Source of the DNA: Tidjanibacter sp.
Lineage (GTDB): Bacteria > Bacteroidota > Bacteroidia > Bacteroidales > Rikenellaceae
Direction of reading: 5' to 3'
Length of the DNA stretch: 64,000 bases
NCBI GenBank assembly: GCA_017466345.1
Contig: JAFTUI010000006.1
Span: forward strand, 29,112 to 93,111
The translations under genes and the position numbers were made by a program. Under the pieces are notes generated by a model that saw only the letters and a program-made list of their open reading frames with translations, ran no database searches and had not been told where the DNA came from. Below are positions 54,438 through 61,694 of the stretch, in pieces (position 1 is the first letter of the stretch; each line of letters starts with the position of its first letter).

Positions 54438-56546
54438 ATGGCAAGAGAACTGAAAATCAGAGATTTAACTCTTCGTGACGGTCAGCAATCGGCTTTTGCT
54501 ACCCGTTTGAACCAGAATCAGGTGGAGCGTGTTTTGCCCTACTACAAAGACGCCGCTTTCTATGCAATGGAGGTTTGGGGCGGTGCAGTGCCCGACTCCG
54601 TGATGCGTTTCTTGGGCGAGAACCCCTGGAATCGTTTGGAGAGCATCAAGAAGGCTGTTGGCGATGTTTCGTACCTCACGGCTCTTTCGCGTGGTCGTAA
54701 CCTCTTCGGTTATGCTCCCTATGGCGATGATGTTATCGAGGGTTTCTCGCGCAACGCTATTGAGAGCGGTCTGGGTATTATGCGTATCTTTGACGCTCTG
54801 AACGATGTGGACAATGTTAAATCGACTATCAAGTATATCAAGAAGTATGGCGGTATTGCCGACTGCGCAGTGTGCTACACCGTAGACCCCAAATACCCCA
54901 AACTCTCCTTCTTCGATAAGCTCAAAGGCAAAAAGAATCCTGCCCCCGTCTTCACTGACGACTATTTCGTAGGTAAGGCTAAACAGTTGGCAGCACTTGG
55001 TGCCGATATGATTACCATCAAGGATATGAGCGGTCTTATTCCTCCCAAGAGGGTATATAACCTCATCAAGGCTATCAAGGCTAACGTATCCATCCCCGTA
55101 GATTTCCACACCCACTGTACTCCCGGTTACGGTTTGGCATCGGTTGTGGCTGCTATTGCTGCCGGTGTTGATATTGTTGATACCAACATCTGGAACTTTG
55201 CAGGTGGTCCCGCTGCTCCCGCACTCGAACTCGTTTACATCTTCGCAGGCAAGATGGATGTTAAGTTGGGCGTGAATATGGAGGCTGTGGCTAAAATCAA
55301 CGCTGAACTTTTGGGTATCCGCAAGGAGTTGGAGGCTTTCGATGCTGTTAAGAAGTTCCCCAAACCCTTCAATCCTCTCACCGACACCATTCCCGCCGAG
55401 ATTGAGGCTCAGTTCGACCGCGCAGTGAAGGCTGCTTACGCTGTTGATGAGGAGACCTTGATTGACGCTTGTCACAAGATTGAGGACTACTTCGGCTTCC
55501 CCAAACCCAACGAACTCGTGCAGAAAGCCGAGATTCCCGGCGGTATGTACACCAATATGGTGGCTCAGCTGAAAGGTTTGAAGAGCGAGCACCTCTTGGA
55601 GCCCGCAATGAAACTCATCCCCTCGGTTCGTTTGGATGCAGGTCTGCCTCCTCTGGTAACTCCTACCAGCCAGATTGTTGGCTCGCAGGCTGTTAGTTGC
55701 GCTATCGCTTTGGAGAAAGGCAAAGATAAATATGCTACCACTTCGACTCAGTTCGTAAACCTCGTCAAGGGCGAATATGGTCACACCCCCGTAGAGATTG
55801 ACCCCGAGTTCCGCTTGAAGATTGCCGGCACTCGCGAGGCTATCCCCTACGACACCTCGAAGAACCAGCGCCAGCCCAACCCCGTATTGGAGGATGCAGG
55901 TGGCGTAAGGCTCGCCGAGAACGAGAAAGAGGAACTCTTGCTCGAACTCTTCCCCGCTGTTGCTAAGGATTACCTCACCAAAGTGAAGAGAGAGCGTTGG
56001 GCTGCTACCAAACCCGCCGAGGCTCCCAAAGCTGAGGAGGCACCCAAAGCAGAGGCTGCAAAACCCGCCGAGAAAGTGAGCGGTAAGGTTGTTGCTGCTC
56101 CCCTGCCCGGCAAGGTTGTAGAACTTTGCGTGAAGGTTGGCGACACCGTTAAGGCTGGTCAGAAAGTGGCTGTCTTGGAGGCTATGAAGATGGAGAACGA
56201 CATTCCTTCGGAGCACAGTGGCGTAGTGAAACAGATTCTTGTTGCCGAGGGCGACACCTTGCAGGAGGGTCAGGCTATCCTCGTGATTGCTGACGCTGTG
56301 GAGGCCGCTCCCAAAGCCGCTGCTCCCGTAGCAGGCAAGAAGGTTACTGCTCCCCTGCCCGGTAAGGTGCTCGAAATCTGCGTCAAAGAGGGCGACACCG
56401 TTAAGAGCGGTCAGAAGGTAGCCGTTTTGGAGGCTATGAAGATGGAGAACGACATCCCCTCGGAGGTGGATGGCGTTGTTCGCCAGATTCTGGTTGCCGA
56501 GGGCGACACCTTGCAGGAGGGTCAGGCTATGTTTGTGGTTGAATAA
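54438..56546 (+). CDS. pyruvate/oxaloacetate carboxyltransferase with two biotinyl domains
   Basis: A 702-residue protein. Residues 1-460 form the carboxyltransferase TIM barrel with its partner domain: IRDLTLRDGQQS (metal-binding Asp), the carboxylated Lys in DMITIKDMSG, and metal-binding histidines in DFHTHCTPG. After an Ala/Pro/Glu hinge come two complete biotinyl domains, about 547-620 and 634-702, each with EAMKMEN; the biotin lysines are K584 and K668. It could be pyruvate carboxylase subunit B or an oxaloacetate decarboxylase alpha subunit. No biotin carboxylase, OadB or OadG is adjacent, so the reaction direction is open. Confidence 0.9.
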   Translation: MARELKIRDLTLRDGQQSAFATRLNQNQVERVLPYYKDAAFYAMEVWGGAVPDSVMRFLGENPWNRLESIKKAVGDVSYLTALSRGRNLFGYAPYGDDVIEGFSRNAIESGLGIMRIFDALNDVDNVKSTIKYIKKYGGIADCAVCYTVDPKYPKLSFFDKLKGKKNPAPVFTDDYFVGKAKQLAALGADMITIKDMSGLIPPKRVYNLIKAIKANVSIPVDFHTHCTPGYGLASVVAAIAAGVDIVDTNIWNFAGGPAAPALELVYIFAGKMDVKLGVNMEAVAKINAELLGIRKELEAFDAVKKFPKPFNPLTDTIPAEIEAQFDRAVKAAYAVDEETLIDACHKIEDYFGFPKPNELVQKAEIPGGMYTNMVAQLKGLKSEHLLEPAMKLIPSVRLDAGLPPLVTPTSQIVGSQAVSCAIALEKGKDKYATTSTQFVNLVKGEYGHTPVEIDPEFRLKIAGTREAIPYDTSKNQRQPNPVLEDAGGVRLAENEKEELLLELFPAVAKDYLTKVKRERWAATKPAEAPKAEEAPKAEAAKPAEKVSGKVVAAPLPGKVVELCVKVGDTVKAGQKVAVLEAMKMENDIPSEHSGVVKQILVAEGDTLQEGQAILVIADAVEAAPKAAAPVAGKKVTAPLPGKVLEICVKEGDTVKSGQKVAVLEAMKMENDIPSEVDGVVRQILVAEGDTLQEGQAMFVVE

Positions 56547-56561
56547 TCCATAAATAATACT

Positions 56562-56569
56562 TATCTTTG
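56562..56569 (+). promoter_or_regulatory. putative -7 box for galE
   Basis: TATCTTTG, 56 bp before galE, immediately followed by a long hairpin. Confidence 0.5.
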
Positions 56570-56611
56570 TGACCTACCTATCGGTACCGACCGACAGGTA
56601 GGTCACTTTTT
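56569..56611 (+). terminator. hairpin with T-run in the galE leader
   Basis: GTGACCTACCT (56569-56579) pairs perfectly with AGGTAGGTCAC (56596-56606), followed by TTTTT. The 16-nt loop holds the palindrome CGGTACCG. It can terminate the upstream gene, yet begins at the galE -7 box, so a galE transcript would start with it. Confidence 0.75.
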
Positions 56612-56625
56612 AAGCACAAGAAACA

Positions 56626-57654
56626 ATGGCAAAGGAACAAGTATTGGTATGTGGCGGTGCGGGCTATATCGGCTCCCACACCACCGTTGCGCTCATCGAG
56701 GCGGGCTATGATGTGGTAATTATTGACAACCTCTCCAACTCGGATATGGGTGCCGTGGAGGGCGTAAGAAAGATTACGGGCGTGGAGGTCCCCTTTGAGG
56801 AGGTGGACTGCTGCGACAAGGAGGCTCTAAGGGCTATCTTCAAGAAATACCCCTTCCGCTCGGCTATCCACTTTGCGGCATTCAAGGCTGTGGGAGAGAG
56901 CGTTGCGGAGCCACTGAAATACTACTCCAACAACCTCACTTCGTTCCTCAACCTCTTGGAGCTGATGCGTGAGGAGGGACGCGAGAACATTCTCTTCTCC
57001 TCTTCGGCTACGGTCTATGGCGAGCCCGAGGCACTGCCCGTTACGGAGCTTTCGCCCCGCCAACCTGCCACATCGCCCTATGGCAACACCAAACAGATGT
57101 GCGAGGATATATTGCGCGATACGACTACCGCCTACGAGGGTATTAAGGGTATAGCCCTGAGGTACTTCAACCCTATGGGCGCACACCCCTCGGCACTCAT
57201 CGGCGAGTTGCCCCGTGGCGTGCCCAACAACCTTGTACCCTTCATCACGCAGACCGCTGCGGGCGTTAGGGAGTGCCTCTCCATCTTCGGTGACGACTAC
57301 CCCACCCCCGATGGCACCTGCATCCGCGACTACATTGACGTTGTGGACTTGGCAAGGGCGCACGTTGCCGCCATCGGTCGCCTGATAGAGGGCAAGAATA
57401 AGGCAAAGTATGAGATTTTCAATGTCGGCACCGGTATGGGCACCTCTGTTATGGAACTTGTGAAGGCTTTTGAGAGGGTAAACAACCTCTCGCTCAACTA
57501 CCGCATTGCTGGCAGGAGGGCTGGCGACACTGTGGAGGTGTGGGCAGATACCTCACTTGCCAACGAGGAACTCGGCTGGAAAGCCACCCGCACCCTCGAC
57601 GAAACCCTCGCTGCCGCTTGGGCATGGGAGAAGAATGTGAGAGGGCTAAAATAG
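56626..57654 (+). CDS. galE: UDP-glucose 4-epimerase
   Basis: A 342-residue short-chain dehydrogenase-type epimerase. NAD site VCGGAGYIGSHTTVALIEAGYDVVIIDNLSNS; catalytic FSSSATVYGEP (Ser) and YGNTKQMCEDI (Tyr-x3-Lys); substrate-binding LRYFNPMGAHPSALIGE and GTCIRDYIDVVDLARAHVAAI. It interconverts UDP-glucose and UDP-galactose for surface glycans and galactose use. Full length, monocistronic. Confidence 0.96.
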   Translation: MAKEQVLVCGGAGYIGSHTTVALIEAGYDVVIIDNLSNSDMGAVEGVRKITGVEVPFEEVDCCDKEALRAIFKKYPFRSAIHFAAFKAVGESVAEPLKYYSNNLTSFLNLLELMREEGRENILFSSSATVYGEPEALPVTELSPRQPATSPYGNTKQMCEDILRDTTTAYEGIKGIALRYFNPMGAHPSALIGELPRGVPNNLVPFITQTAAGVRECLSIFGDDYPTPDGTCIRDYIDVVDLARAHVAAIGRLIEGKNKAKYEIFNVGTGMGTSVMELVKAFERVNNLSLNYRIAGRRAGDTVEVWADTSLANEELGWKATRTLDETLAAAWAWEKNVRGLK

Positions 57655-57672
57655 TTAAAAGTTGAAAGTTTT

Positions 57673-57694
57673 GTGCCTTTTTATAAAAAGGCAC
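57673..57694 (+). terminator. hairpin after galE
   Basis: GTGCCTTTTT (57673-57682) and AAAAAGGCAC (57685-57694). Two more small hairpins follow: GCGATAC/GTATCGC (57710-57726) and TGCGAG/CTCGCA (57737-57753). Confidence 0.5.
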
Positions 57695-57839
57695 CCCAAA
57701 AATTTTTAGGCGATACTGCGTATCGCTACTCTACCCTGCGAGATATGCTCGCAAAAAGAAAAGGAGGACATTTCGACAACCGTTATTTTATTTTAACTGA
57801 TTGATTTTCAGTGTTAGTTTTTACGAAAATTACGAAATC

Positions 57840-57856
57840 CTACATAAAAGACTACA
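57840..57856 (+). repeat. left direct repeat of the AT-rich island (att-like)
   Basis: CTACATAAAAGACTACA, repeated with one mismatch and in the same orientation at 60059-60075 (CTACATAGAAGACTACA). The DNA between is clearly AT-richer than its surroundings. Confidence 0.6.
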
Positions 57857-57965
57857 TGGAGGTCGTAATTAAGCCAAAAACTACGAATGCAAAGGTATAT
57901 AAATCTTTTGAAAGTAAAGTACTGAAATCAAGCATCTTCCAAAGATGCATTGTGAATAAACAAAG

Positions 57966-58015
57966 GTGGCGTATGAGCGAACTACAAGGTTCACTACATA
58001 CGCCACTAATTTTTT
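57966..58015 (+). terminator. terminator at the left end of the island
   Basis: GTGGCGTATG (57966-57975) pairs with CATACGCCAC (57997-58006), with partial pairing inside, then TTTTTT at 58010-58015. It would stop rightward transcription just before the convergent GNAT gene. The segment 57655-57965 holds small hairpins and the left repeat; I support no gene there. Confidence 0.7.
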
Positions 58016-58024
58016 GTGGGATTT

Positions 58025-58519
58025 TTAACGATAAAAATGCTTATACAGCTTACTGCTTTTTAGCCTTTTTGCAGTAATCCACATAAACACCTTTTTCTCA
58101 GAATATCTATACGGTACAAATCCTACACTTCTGTCAAAACGAATTGCGGCACGATTAGATTTATTACAATATGTCCTAACCTTTACACCCGATTCTAACA
58201 AGTGTTGTAGCATAAGTATATATCCACGATAATACATCAATGGACTTTCCCAACCGCCACCATGAATGGATACTTTCTCCCAATATCCCTCTTCATTGAA
58301 TAGATAAACAAATGCAATTGGCAGATTTGTTGCTCGATTTTTTAGTACCCAACATTGAACACTATTCACATATCGACCGACAAACTCAGCCCATTCCACA
58401 TCTGATTTAATATCTCCAGCTATTTGATTCCATTGTTCAACTGAGAACCTATCACAAAGATGAATATCCTTGTGATAAGGTTCCCAGACAACAAAAGAAT
58501 CTCCTATTACATCTTGCAT
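58025..58519 (-). CDS. GNAT-fold acetyltransferase-like protein
   Basis: A 164-residue protein. The C-terminal third reads VRTYCNKSNRAAIRFDRSVGFVPYRY, the N..A..F...GF pattern of GNAT motif B. Earlier beta strands (QCWVLKNRATNLPIAFVYLF; EKVSIHGGG) suit the fold, but a clear acetyl-CoA pyrophosphate loop (Q/RxxGxG/A) is not obvious, so it may be divergent. Rich in Ile, Asn, Lys and Tyr codons, unlike core genes nearby. It starts 1 bp after the preceding small gene, as the last gene of a four-gene leftward operon. Confidence 0.65.
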   Translation of the reverse strand: MQDVIGDSFVVWEPYHKDIHLCDRFSVEQWNQIAGDIKSDVEWAEFVGRYVNSVQCWVLKNRATNLPIAFVYLFNEEGYWEKVSIHGGGWESPLMYYRGYILMLQHLLESGVKVRTYCNKSNRAAIRFDRSVGFVPYRYSEKKVFMWITAKRLKSSKLYKHFYR

Positions 58520-58520
58520 T

Positions 58521-58730
58521 TTAAGGCAATGATGGAATCTTAGCTCTCAACTCTGCGATTTTAGCCTGTTTTTCGGCAATTTCATGCGCAACCTGACGGT
58601 GACATGCAGCGGTTTTAGGGAACAGTGATCTTTGCGCCACTGCTTGAGCCCGAAGTTTGGCAATATCTCCTTGTAATTTTGCAATTTGCTCTCTTGCCTC
58701 TGCTTTTGTTGTTGGTGATGACATTCCCAT
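58521..58730 (-). CDS. small coiled-coil protein, unknown
   Basis: A 69-residue protein, nearly all helical: two amphipathic segments (EAREQIAKLQGDIAKLRAQAVAQRS and VAHEIAEKQAKIAELRAKI) separated by SLFPKTAACHR, suggesting a helical hairpin. An ATG two codons downstream is an alternative start. Its 1-bp spacing to the next gene supports coupled expression. No known family recognised. Confidence 0.6.
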   Translation of the reverse strand: MGMSSPTTKAEAREQIAKLQGDIAKLRAQAVAQRSLFPKTAACHRQVAHEIAEKQAKIAELRAKIPSLP

Positions 58731-58804
58731 AATTATAAAGTATTTAATTATTTGCCTACTCTATTCAAGGTTTTCGGCATCTCCTTTATTTATTTGAATT
58801 AGAA

Positions 58805-59005
58805 CTATTCATCGTAATAATCTACCATATCTTCACACGCATCGATAGACTCAACAGAATCCATTACATCATCGATATTATCTGAGCAATCGATACTTAA
58901 TGTGTCATACAACTCACCATTGTTGTCATATATTGATTTCACCTCTGTTTGATTATTGTCTGGTTTTCTTGACGACATGGTTTTGAACCGTGCAAACAAC
59001 TTCAT
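58805..59005 (-). CDS. small highly acidic protein, unknown
   Basis: Read from ATG 59005 this is 66 residues (MKLFARFKTMSSRKPDNN); an ATG at 59014 adds three. A short basic N-terminus is followed by a strongly acidic tail (DCSDNIDDVMDSVESIDACED and further Asp/Glu), with very few basic residues after residue 25. It starts a few bases after the nuclease-like gene. Acidic partners of nucleases are often inhibitors or DNA mimics; here that is only a suggestion. Confidence 0.55.
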   Translation of the reverse strand: MKLFARFKTMSSRKPDNNQTEVKSIYDNNGELYDTLSIDCSDNIDDVMDSVESIDACEDMVDYYDE

Positions 59006-59021
59006 AAATATCATATTTAAG

Positions 59022-59633
59022 TTATAGTGTTACTATCATAAAATACTTATTTCCATGGTTGCTCCATTCTGCCTCATACACTGCCTTTAATTCAACTGTT
59101 TGTTGGCAATATGTGAAACATTGAGTAATGATCGGTGCAAGTTTAATTCCTGCAGTTGTGTGTGGATTTGCATAATTCTTATTATCCGTATACAGAATCT
59201 CATAGCACAACAATTGAGAATCCTTTTCTTTGTAGTGTTCTAAATTCTCAATATCCTTCATTATTGCAAAACGATTGTCTGCTACCGCCTCACTTGTTTT
59301 ATCGTACTTAAAATGTTTTAATTCTATTATAGCGTTAGCCGTGTCGTTGTTCTCCATAGAGAACCTCAATGAGATGTCGCAACGAGCTTGACCTTTTGAA
59401 CTCTTTGTTGTTGGAGAAATAGGTTGGATGGCTTCCAATTCTATTGAGAACCTATCCGTGCCGGCGAATTCATACAATTGCCCAACTTGTTTTAGGATTA
59501 CACCAAACTGCATTTGCAATGAAGCTTCATTTGCAATCTTGATATCACCGTATGCTATTTTATTGCACAAAATAGAATATGAGATTTTAACAATCTCTTT
59601 TAGGCGTTCTTGTGGAGTCTTCATGGTGTCCAT
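59022..59633 (-). CDS. PD-(D/E)XK nuclease-like protein
   Basis: About 203 residues from the ATG at 59633 (MDTMKTPQERLKEIV); ATG 59624 is also possible, and a TTG lies three codons upstream. The pattern fits a PD-(D/E)XK core: an N-terminal helix with Glu (KIANEASLQMQFGVILKQVG), Asp in a strand (GQARCDISLRF), then E-x-K in the next strand (NAIIELKHFKYDK). I recall similar uncharacterised proteins in genomic islands of other bacteria, but no function. AT-rich codon use. First gene of the island operon. Nuclease activity is an inference from the motif. Confidence 0.6.
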   Translation of the reverse strand: MDTMKTPQERLKEIVKISYSILCNKIAYGDIKIANEASLQMQFGVILKQVGQLYEFAGTDRFSIELEAIQPISPTTKSSKGQARCDISLRFSMENNDTANAIIELKHFKYDKTSEAVADNRFAIMKDIENLEHYKEKDSQLLCYEILYTDNKNYANPHTTAGIKLAPIITQCFTYCQQTVELKAVYEAEWSNHGNKYFMIVTL

Positions 59634-59713
59634 ATTGTACAAAATTCACTCATACAACTCCAATATGATAGGTTATAAAAACAAGAAAGTGTGGAGTTGA
59701 CTTTCGTTTATCT

Positions 59714-59872
59714 GTTGAAGGTTGTGGAAAGACCTGACCAAAACAAACGCTACAATGCCCCACACTTGGATAGTATGGGGTAGGTACGCAGAATGCGTAC
59801 AGCCACATAGCTATACAAGAAATGAGTGCTGTTCGTTTATCCTTTGGTCAAGAAAACTTCCACATTTTCAAC
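59714..59872 (-). ncRNA. candidate structured RNA upstream of the nuclease-like gene
   Basis: A long interrupted stem in four blocks: GTTGAA/TTCAAC (59714-59719 with 59867-59872), TGTGGAA/TTCCACA (59723-59729 with 59858-59864), TGACCAAA/TTTGGTCA (59735-59742 with 59843-59850), AAACG/CGTTT (59745-59749 with 59834-59838). Inside are hairpins CCCCA/TGGGG and GTACGCA-gaa-TGCGTAC (59784-59800). Strand is uncertain; a TAATTTTG box at 59927-59934 favours leftward transcription into the operon. No named class is recognised. Confidence 0.5.
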
Positions 59873-59926
59873 AAGGATAGAAGCGAAAACACTTTCTATA
59901 TGTCTGCTATTTATCCAATAGCACTA

Positions 59927-59954
59927 CAAAATTAAAAATAATTTCCGCAACAAA
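59927..59954 (-). promoter_or_regulatory. putative promoter of the island operon
   Basis: CAAAATTA (59927-59934) reads TAATTTTG leftward. CAAA at 59951-59954 gives a TTTG 16 bp upstream, shorter than the usual 19. A perfect small hairpin TGCTATT/AATAGCA (59905-59923) lies at the expected transcript start. Confidence 0.4.
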
Positions 59955-59989
59955 CAACACTCTTGTGGGACATTGTTCAGTGAGAATAT

Positions 59990-60020
59990 AAAAAGTGCCT
60001 CTCACAATAATGTGAAAGGC
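59990..60020 (-). terminator. terminator at the right end of the island
   Basis: GCCT-TCACA (59997-60006) pairs with TGTGA-AGGC (60011-60020) with one mismatch; leftward it is followed by TTTTT. Confidence 0.7.
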
Positions 60021-60058
60021 AAAATTAATAAGGTGTATTTATTTACACTTAATTTAGA

Positions 60059-60075
60059 CTACATAGAAGACTACA
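60059..60075 (+). repeat. right direct repeat of the AT-rich island (att-like)
   Basis: CTACATAGAAGACTACA, 16 of 17 matches to 57840-57856. Confidence 0.6.
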
Positions 60076-60163
60076 CACAAAGGGTAAAATCAGCTCTCAA
60101 TCCATTTACACACAAAAAAGTCGTTTCACAAGCCTATGCCATAATTCACTGATACTCAACGAA

Positions 60164-60193
60164 ATCGGCGGTGAATTATATTTCACCGCCGAT
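60164..60193 (-). terminator. hairpin after the RecD-like helicase gene
   Basis: ATCGGCGGTGAA (60164-60175) pairs perfectly with TTCACCGCCGAT (60182-60193), 12 bp beyond the stop. The T-run is weak. Confidence 0.65.
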
Positions 60194-60204
60194 GAAGGGT
60201 TGCC

Positions 60205-61650
60205 TTAAAAGTCCTCCTTTTCGTATGTGGTAGGGTCAAAGAAACTCTCATCGAAATTGACAAGATACACCTCCGAGGTGGCTCGTGAAATGGCGGTGTA
60301 GAGCCAGCGCAGGAACTCCCTATTCATTCGCTCCTCGCCAAAGAGCAGCCTATCAATAAAGACCGCGCTCCACTGTCCACCCTGCGCCTTGTGGCATGTT
60401 ACGGCGTAGGCAAATTTCACCTGCATAGCGTTGTAGTACTCGTTCTCGCGCACCTCGCGCATACGCTTGGGCTTGCTCTTAATATCCTGATAATCACCCT
60501 CAACGGCATAGAACAGTTCCTTCATCTGCTCGCGCGAGAGCGCAGGTGTAAAGGAGTTCAGCGTGTCGAGCAGCAGGTTGCACTCCACCTCGTAGTCGTC
60601 GTAGTCGGGGAAGCGTAGTGTCGCCTCGGCAAAGCGGAAGCCATAGAGATTTTTGAAACGGCGTATGCGGCGAAGCTGTGCCACATCGCCATTGGCAATG
60701 AAGGCAGCCTTTGCCTCCTCGTCGCGCTCGGTATAGTGGTAGTTGTTCTTCACGACCATCAGCATATCGCCCGAGTCAATCTCCTCCTCGGCATACAGAA
60801 CCCGCGCACGAATACCCTGGTTGAAATGTACTGCTCGTTTGTTGCTACGGGTGATGACAATAACCTCGTCCTTGCCATATTTGGAGTAGCACTCCTCGAC
60901 CTTCTCCATAAACTCGCCGCCCGATATGGCCTTGAAGTCGGGATAACTCATATCGAGGAGTGGTGTGTCGTAGATGCGGTTCTCAATCATACAGCGTATC
61001 ATCGTGGCATTGAAGAGGATGCCGCTCTCCTCCTCTTGGCGCACCACCTCATCGAGAGTGTTGTAACTCACCGAGCCATAGATGGCCATCTTGCGAGGAT
61101 CGAGGGCGGGCGATAGTTCGTGTCCTACGGGTGGCAACTGCGCCGAGTCGCCCACGAACATTATGCGACAACGCTGTCCCTGACGCACATACTCAAAGAG
61201 GTCATCGAGCAACGAGCCTGAGCCAAAGAGCGACCCCTCATCGGTGTAGTCGGCAATCATCGAAGCCTCATCGACAATGAAAACAGCATCCTTCTCGCGG
61301 TTGAAATTAAGGTCGAACTTGGAGTCGAAACCTCCCGAGGTGCGCTCGCGGTAGATACGCTTATGGATGGTGTGTGCAGGCGTGGAGGGAGCCATTTGGG
61401 TCATAACCTTTGCGGCACGCCCCGTAGGGGCAAGCAAAATGGGTTTGAGGTTCAACTCTTTAAGCACCTCAACAAATGTGGCAATGAGAGTTGTCTTGCC
61501 CGTACCGGCATAGCCATTAAGGATGAAAATACGCTCATAATCTTCATCCACAATCCACTCTGCCAGAGATTCTATAATTTTTTTCTGCCCAAAAGTTGGA
61601 GTAAATTGAAATTTGCCGTAAATTTGGGACGCAATGTGCTCACTAAGCAT
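60205..61650 (-). CDS. RecD/Dda-like superfamily 1 DNA helicase
   Basis: A 481-residue ATPase. Walker A FILNGYAGTGKTTLIATF; motif Ia LAPTGRAAKVM; TPAHTIHKRIYR; Walker B VFIVDEASMIAD; motif III MFVGDSAQLPPVG; C-terminal UvrD-like motifs YAVTCHKAQGGQWSAVFID and LYTAISRATSEVYLVN. It lacks the long N-terminal region of RecD2 (about 700 residues), so it is closer to the short Dda/Pif1-like helicases common in Bacteroidota. Probably a 5'-3' helicase in repair or fork restart. It is divergent from the next gene, with a TAAGTTTG box at 61672-61679. Confidence 0.9.
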   Translation of the reverse strand: MLSEHIASQIYGKFQFTPTFGQKKIIESLAEWIVDEDYERIFILNGYAGTGKTTLIATFVEVLKELNLKPILLAPTGRAAKVMTQMAPSTPAHTIHKRIYRERTSGGFDSKFDLNFNREKDAVFIVDEASMIADYTDEGSLFGSGSLLDDLFEYVRQGQRCRIMFVGDSAQLPPVGHELSPALDPRKMAIYGSVSYNTLDEVVRQEEESGILFNATMIRCMIENRIYDTPLLDMSYPDFKAISGGEFMEKVEECYSKYGKDEVIVITRSNKRAVHFNQGIRARVLYAEEEIDSGDMLMVVKNNYHYTERDEEAKAAFIANGDVAQLRRIRRFKNLYGFRFAEATLRFPDYDDYEVECNLLLDTLNSFTPALSREQMKELFYAVEGDYQDIKSKPKRMREVRENEYYNAMQVKFAYAVTCHKAQGGQWSAVFIDRLLFGEERMNREFLRWLYTAISRATSEVYLVNFDESFFDPTTYEKEDF

Positions 61651-61671
61651 ATTAAGTTACTTTTTACGCTA

Positions 61672-61679
61672 CAAACTTA
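61672..61679 (-). promoter_or_regulatory. putative -7 box for the helicase gene
   Basis: CAAACTTA on plus reads TAAGTTTG, 22 bp before the ATG. Confidence 0.4.
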
Positions 61680-61694
61680 ACATTAAAAATAGAA

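Noticed and set aside
57811-58077. 88-codon frame at the left end of the island
   Set aside because: It spans the direct repeat and a terminator hairpin, overlaps the end of the GNAT-like gene, and has no recognisable features. It may be a remnant but cannot be supported.
59714-59872. Retron ncRNA
   Set aside because: The flanking arms and inner hairpins are suggestive, but no reverse transcriptase gene is in the island or nearby.
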